A stretch of DNA of 64,000 nt from contig CM017557.1 in assembly GCA_007844125.1 (NCBI GenBank), forward strand, positions 64,705,174 to 64,769,173, read 5' to 3'. Under the pieces are notes generated by a model. The model was not told the origin of the DNA, ran no database searches, and saw only the letters and a list, made by a program, of their open reading frames with translations. Made by a program: the position numbers and the translations under genes. This document shows, one piece after another, positions 60,701 to 64,000 of the stretch (positions are counted from its first letter, which is position 1; each line of letters begins with the position of its first letter). The DNA comes from Sinonovacula constricta (lineage: Eukaryota; Mollusca; Bivalvia; Cardiida; Solecurtidae).

Positions 60701-61425
60701 TTCAGTAGAAAGAAGTTACATTTAAAAGTATAAGTCTAACAATGAGAGAGCTAGGAAATGTACGAAAAAGTGTTTTGCGAAGTAATTAATTTATATCTCT
60801 ATTTAAAATAGTATATCTAAGACACATATTTGTTTCCGGGCATACTTTAGCAAGGTTGTGCCGTCATACATGTGTCTAATTCAATGTTTATCTCTACAGC
60901 TTAGTGAAAAGAGTGAACAAACGCGTTAAAATATCAAGTACATAGATGTTTTGTGGCCGAAGTCCTTTTGTGTCTCTAGCAGATGTAATAAGATTATTTA
61001 CTCAGGGTTATAAACAAAATGCAGCATGATAAGGTTAAAGCTTTGTTTTGCTGTATAAAAAAAAATCTGGGTTTTACATAAACATGATGTAAAAGTTAAA
61101 ATAGCAAAACGTTAAGATAAATGCATTACTGCCATTGTTATCTTTTACCAAAAATTTCATAGCAGTTGTGATGTGTTCACATAATACAAAAAGCAGGAAA
61201 AATTATGGGAAGATTTTAAAAAGAAAGGTAACTTCTTATGATACACTATACATTATGGACATTCTTTGTATTAAGACCGTTTTTCAGCAAACCAAAATAT
61301 GATGTTACATTAAATGGAGATTTTGATGTTGTTGTTTTTTTAAATATCTATATTTATTGTAAAACTTTTATAATTGCAATGACTCTTTTTTAATTATATC
61401 TCGTGTATTAGAATCTTGTCTCCAT
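57800..61425. other. AT-rich spacer, nothing recognised
   Basis: A 3.6-kb stretch without domains, SINE boxes or clear splice pairs. Short frames such as 57859-58062 and 58565-58789 have intergenic-like composition. Confidence 0.45.
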
Positions 61426-61430
61426 CAACA

Positions 61431-61431
61431 C

Positions 61432-61470
<39 letters not shown>
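61431..61470. repeat. poly(A) run
   Basis: About 38 A residues, directly before 'GAAAAAGCTAACAGCC' and some 60 bp before the repeat B head. It may be the old tail of a retro-inserted sequence or simple slippage. Confidence 0.9.
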
Positions 61471-61472
<2 letters not shown>

Positions 61473-61489
61473 AAAAGCTAACAGCCATT

Positions 61490-62230
61490 GACTGTTTTTA
61501 CTGCAATAGCATGCCATGAACTTGATACAAGAATATATGACAAAGTCCTATTAGTATTGCAATATATACCAAACTCCAAAAAGGCACAGAACAAAGGTAT
61601 TTCACATGTAAGACAAGCGAAAAGTAAGAACAAATTTGTGATGAGTCATTTAAGGAAAAGAGCAAACCCGACAGTTACCGCCTTGGAACGGTCAGTCGGC
61701 AATATGGACCGACTGGGGTGCTTAAACCGGTTTTACAGAGCTCTATCCTCGCACTTCCTGACGAGTTTCTCAAATGCAAGCAGCGAAAAGAAAAACGATC
61801 TATTCGAAAACAAAATGCCCATGCGCGGATATTTTCTATACGTTATGACGAAAGTAGTGACGTCATTGAAAAATAATGTCCACATAGTGTTCAGAGAAGG
61901 AATATGGTATTATTTCGATTTGAAAAACAACACAAAAATGGTTAACCACAAATAAAATTAACTTTCTGAATCATGAACAAACATGACCAGAGACGAATAA
62001 ATGGTTCTAGCATCCTGTTCATATAAAGATGGAATTGAAGAACCAAAGTTCAATGTCCATCAAAGGAAATACACGTAACAATCCTTATAGGATTAATTAA
62101 ATGACAACATAGATTACATGCACGGGGAGATTTTTTACGACCACCACACTGCACAAGTAACATTGTTGTGATCATGAATAAGAATATATGACAAAGTCCT
62201 TTGAGTATTGCAACATATACCAAGACTCTT
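61490..62230 (+). repeat. repeat B, long unit followed by a second head
   Basis: A short linker ('GCATGCCATGAAC', as at 47.26 kb) precedes the head 'AAGAATATATGACAAAGTCC' at 61529. The core 'CAGTTACCGCCTTGGAACGG' lies at 61672. A long tail matching 13.15-13.52 kb follows, and the head restarts at 62189. The core and head read open for 155 codons (61488-61955), but the frame is not kept in other copies and is judged accidental. Confidence 0.9.
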
Positions 62231-62239
62231 TTCCAAGTT

Positions 62240-64000
62240 ACATTATTCAAACTCTGATAAAGCTAGTATATGAAGAAACCCTTCAGTAATAAATGCTACT
62301 CATGTAATAAACCGAACCTTAAAAACATTATTTTGAAGTTTCGGCTTTGCACAACTATTTTTCACAGTCAAACCTTTGAAACAATACAATTAAATAACAA
62401 TGTATTTACTATATACAATGTATCCTGGATATTATAAAGTTAAAACCTAAAGCTTAACTATGTATTTATAACTTTGAAACATATAACATTTGTGAAATAC
62501 AAGAATGCACGTATATGTTGTATTTGATGACCCTATATAAGAGGTTTTAACCCGCATACCAAAACTGTTCACTTTAAGACAATTATTCTTTTACTAGGCT
62601 GTGGGGTTGCAAAGTGGTAAAACCTCACATTATTCATCGCAGCGCTTTTATATGTAAGCGTTCCTGGGCAAGTCTTATGGATCGCACTCCGCTGTTCTAT
62701 CAACAAGTAAAGTGTGGCGTTTTCATGCATTGGATCTTGATTATTATTATAGCTTTGTTTAATATCAGAATTCAATGAATTCAATTAGATTGTTGTTTAA
62801 AATGTTGCTACATCATAACATGTCACCTGAAAAATGGAAATTTTCTATATGTGTATGTATGATTTCTTTAATTTACATTGCATTTGTTACGACAATGTAT
62901 TATATACAGGTCCAAGGGTCTTACTCTATTCTGTTGCTTTTCCTGTGCTTCCAAAGACAATTCGTTACAATATATAATATTAAGACATGAACATTGGACG
63001 GCATTGTAAATCTTTCAATAACAACAATGTATTGCTGTTTCTGGTCGGTTTTCATTTCCTCACATAGTGGGTTGTTGCACGATTTTCTCATGAACTACGA
63101 TTATTTTTACTTTCGGAGGTTTCATGGCAAAATGCAATCTTTTCATGTTTATTAAGTTAGTTTAGCAGACCAAGGCTGCTGCTGCAATCCGCATATACCG
63201 GTACACAATTTTTACACATACTACGTAAATTCGTTATCTCATTGGTCAATACAAGAATTTATTTGAGCCGTTTTCTCCTTAACAATGTTATTCATACAGA
63301 AAGGTTCAAAACAAAAAGATGGCCCTTATTCGAATCCTACAAAAATCAACCAAATGTTTGTTTATCTTTTAGTGAATAATTTTGAGTATTAATTTTAATT
63401 AACCTATCATTTTAAATTGGCATGAAAGGTAAAACAAGGTTGTTTTTTTTTAATTTTTTTTTTAAAATTGTTTTATGATATAATACAAATATTAGTAATG
63501 ATATGAAATCCTTTGGAAAAATAAAACACACCGCTGTTACATACCGTTAGGAAAGTAACGATGTCAGTGTCAAACGAACAATCTGACAGGACAGATCTCT
63601 CGACTGTATAAGTTCTTGAAAGGATGATGTTAGATTTACACGTTCACGCAAAGAAAAATATTCCTAAGTTTATGTACACCAATATTTTATAAGTCGAGCA
63701 ATTATGGCATTTCTTTCACACCATAAACTAGAAACTTTTCAAAACTGATCTACTATCGTTTTATTATAAATGATGGATGTTGTAGGCTGTGCCCCGTGAT
63801 TCTATTCATAAAATCTCATAATTTTTTACTGGATGTCCTATTTGTGATGTTGGTATAAAACTATTTTTGTGGGCTTCCAATCAGATCGCGCTTGCCTTTC
63901 TACCAGCGTTATGCTATAGATTAAGTTTAATTCTAAATTCTTTTTGTCACGCATGCAATTCTTCCTACAGTTTTCCATTTTTAGCTGCCGCTGTATTGTT
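62240..64000. other. AT-rich end of window, nothing recognised
   Basis: No domains, exons or named repeats were found before the window edge. Confidence 0.45.

Noticed and set aside
61488..61955. 155-codon frame in repeat B
   Set aside because: The same frame is closed or shifted in the other copies at 12.9, 29.2, 47.9 and 54.0 kb, so it is not a conserved gene.

Overview
This is AT-rich eukaryotic genomic DNA. It shows split coding with GT-AG introns, many microsatellites, tRNA-derived SINEs, and relics of Ngaro-like, Penelope, L1/Tx1-like and Jockey-like retroelements and of Tc1/mariner and Harbinger-type DNA transposons. There are no operons, ribosome-binding sites or prokaryotic genes. 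The mix of elements, and the long interspersed repeat made of tandem monomers, suggests a marine invertebrate, most likely a bivalve mollusc. That is inference from element content; no species marker is visible.

Layout. 0.6-2.7 kb (minus): Ngaro-like tyrosine-recombinase retroelement with the end of RNase H, the recombinase and an SGNH-hydrolase domain, all broken. 7.4-8.1 kb: SINE relic and repeat A. 8.3-10.15 kb (minus): Penelope-like element with a dead RT; a second fragment of the same family lies at 46.15-46.75 kb (plus). 11.49-11.69 kb: TATA promoter candidate with a short first exon. 12.9-13.6 kb: repeat B. 16.2-16.9 kb: GC-rich coding relic. 17.6-18.6 kb and 20.3-21.6 kb: two different Tc1/mariner-type transposase relics, the second split by repeat A. 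23.3-26.5 kb and 26.9-28.0 kb (minus): Jockey-like and L1-like LINE relics. 32.18-35.01 kb: DNA transposon with TIRs and a 3-bp TTA duplication, carrying one four-exon MADF-BESS gene and no transposase. 35.17-35.79 kb: fresh 312-bp tandem duplication. 36.8 and 50.2 kb: tRNA-derived SINEs. 41.0-43.95 kb: LINE whose endonuclease is interrupted by a (TA)n tract. 44.4-45.3 kb: MITE-like element. 47.1-48.3 kb: repeat A/B monomers. 52.8-56.15 kb (minus): near full-length L1/Tx1-like ORF2, interrupted by repeat B. 56.5-57.8 kb: 38-bp satellite with 114-bp higher-order structure. 61.5-62.2 kb: another long repeat B unit.

No complete host protein-coding gene is visible. Three isolated exon candidates (6.1, 13.7-13.98 and 30.46-30.63 kb, all minus) and one promoter/first-exon candidate (11.6 kb, plus) may belong to host genes with long introns. 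The strongest candidates for something unusual are the transposase-less MADF-BESS transposon and the modular A/B repeat family, whose monomers share one conserved core.
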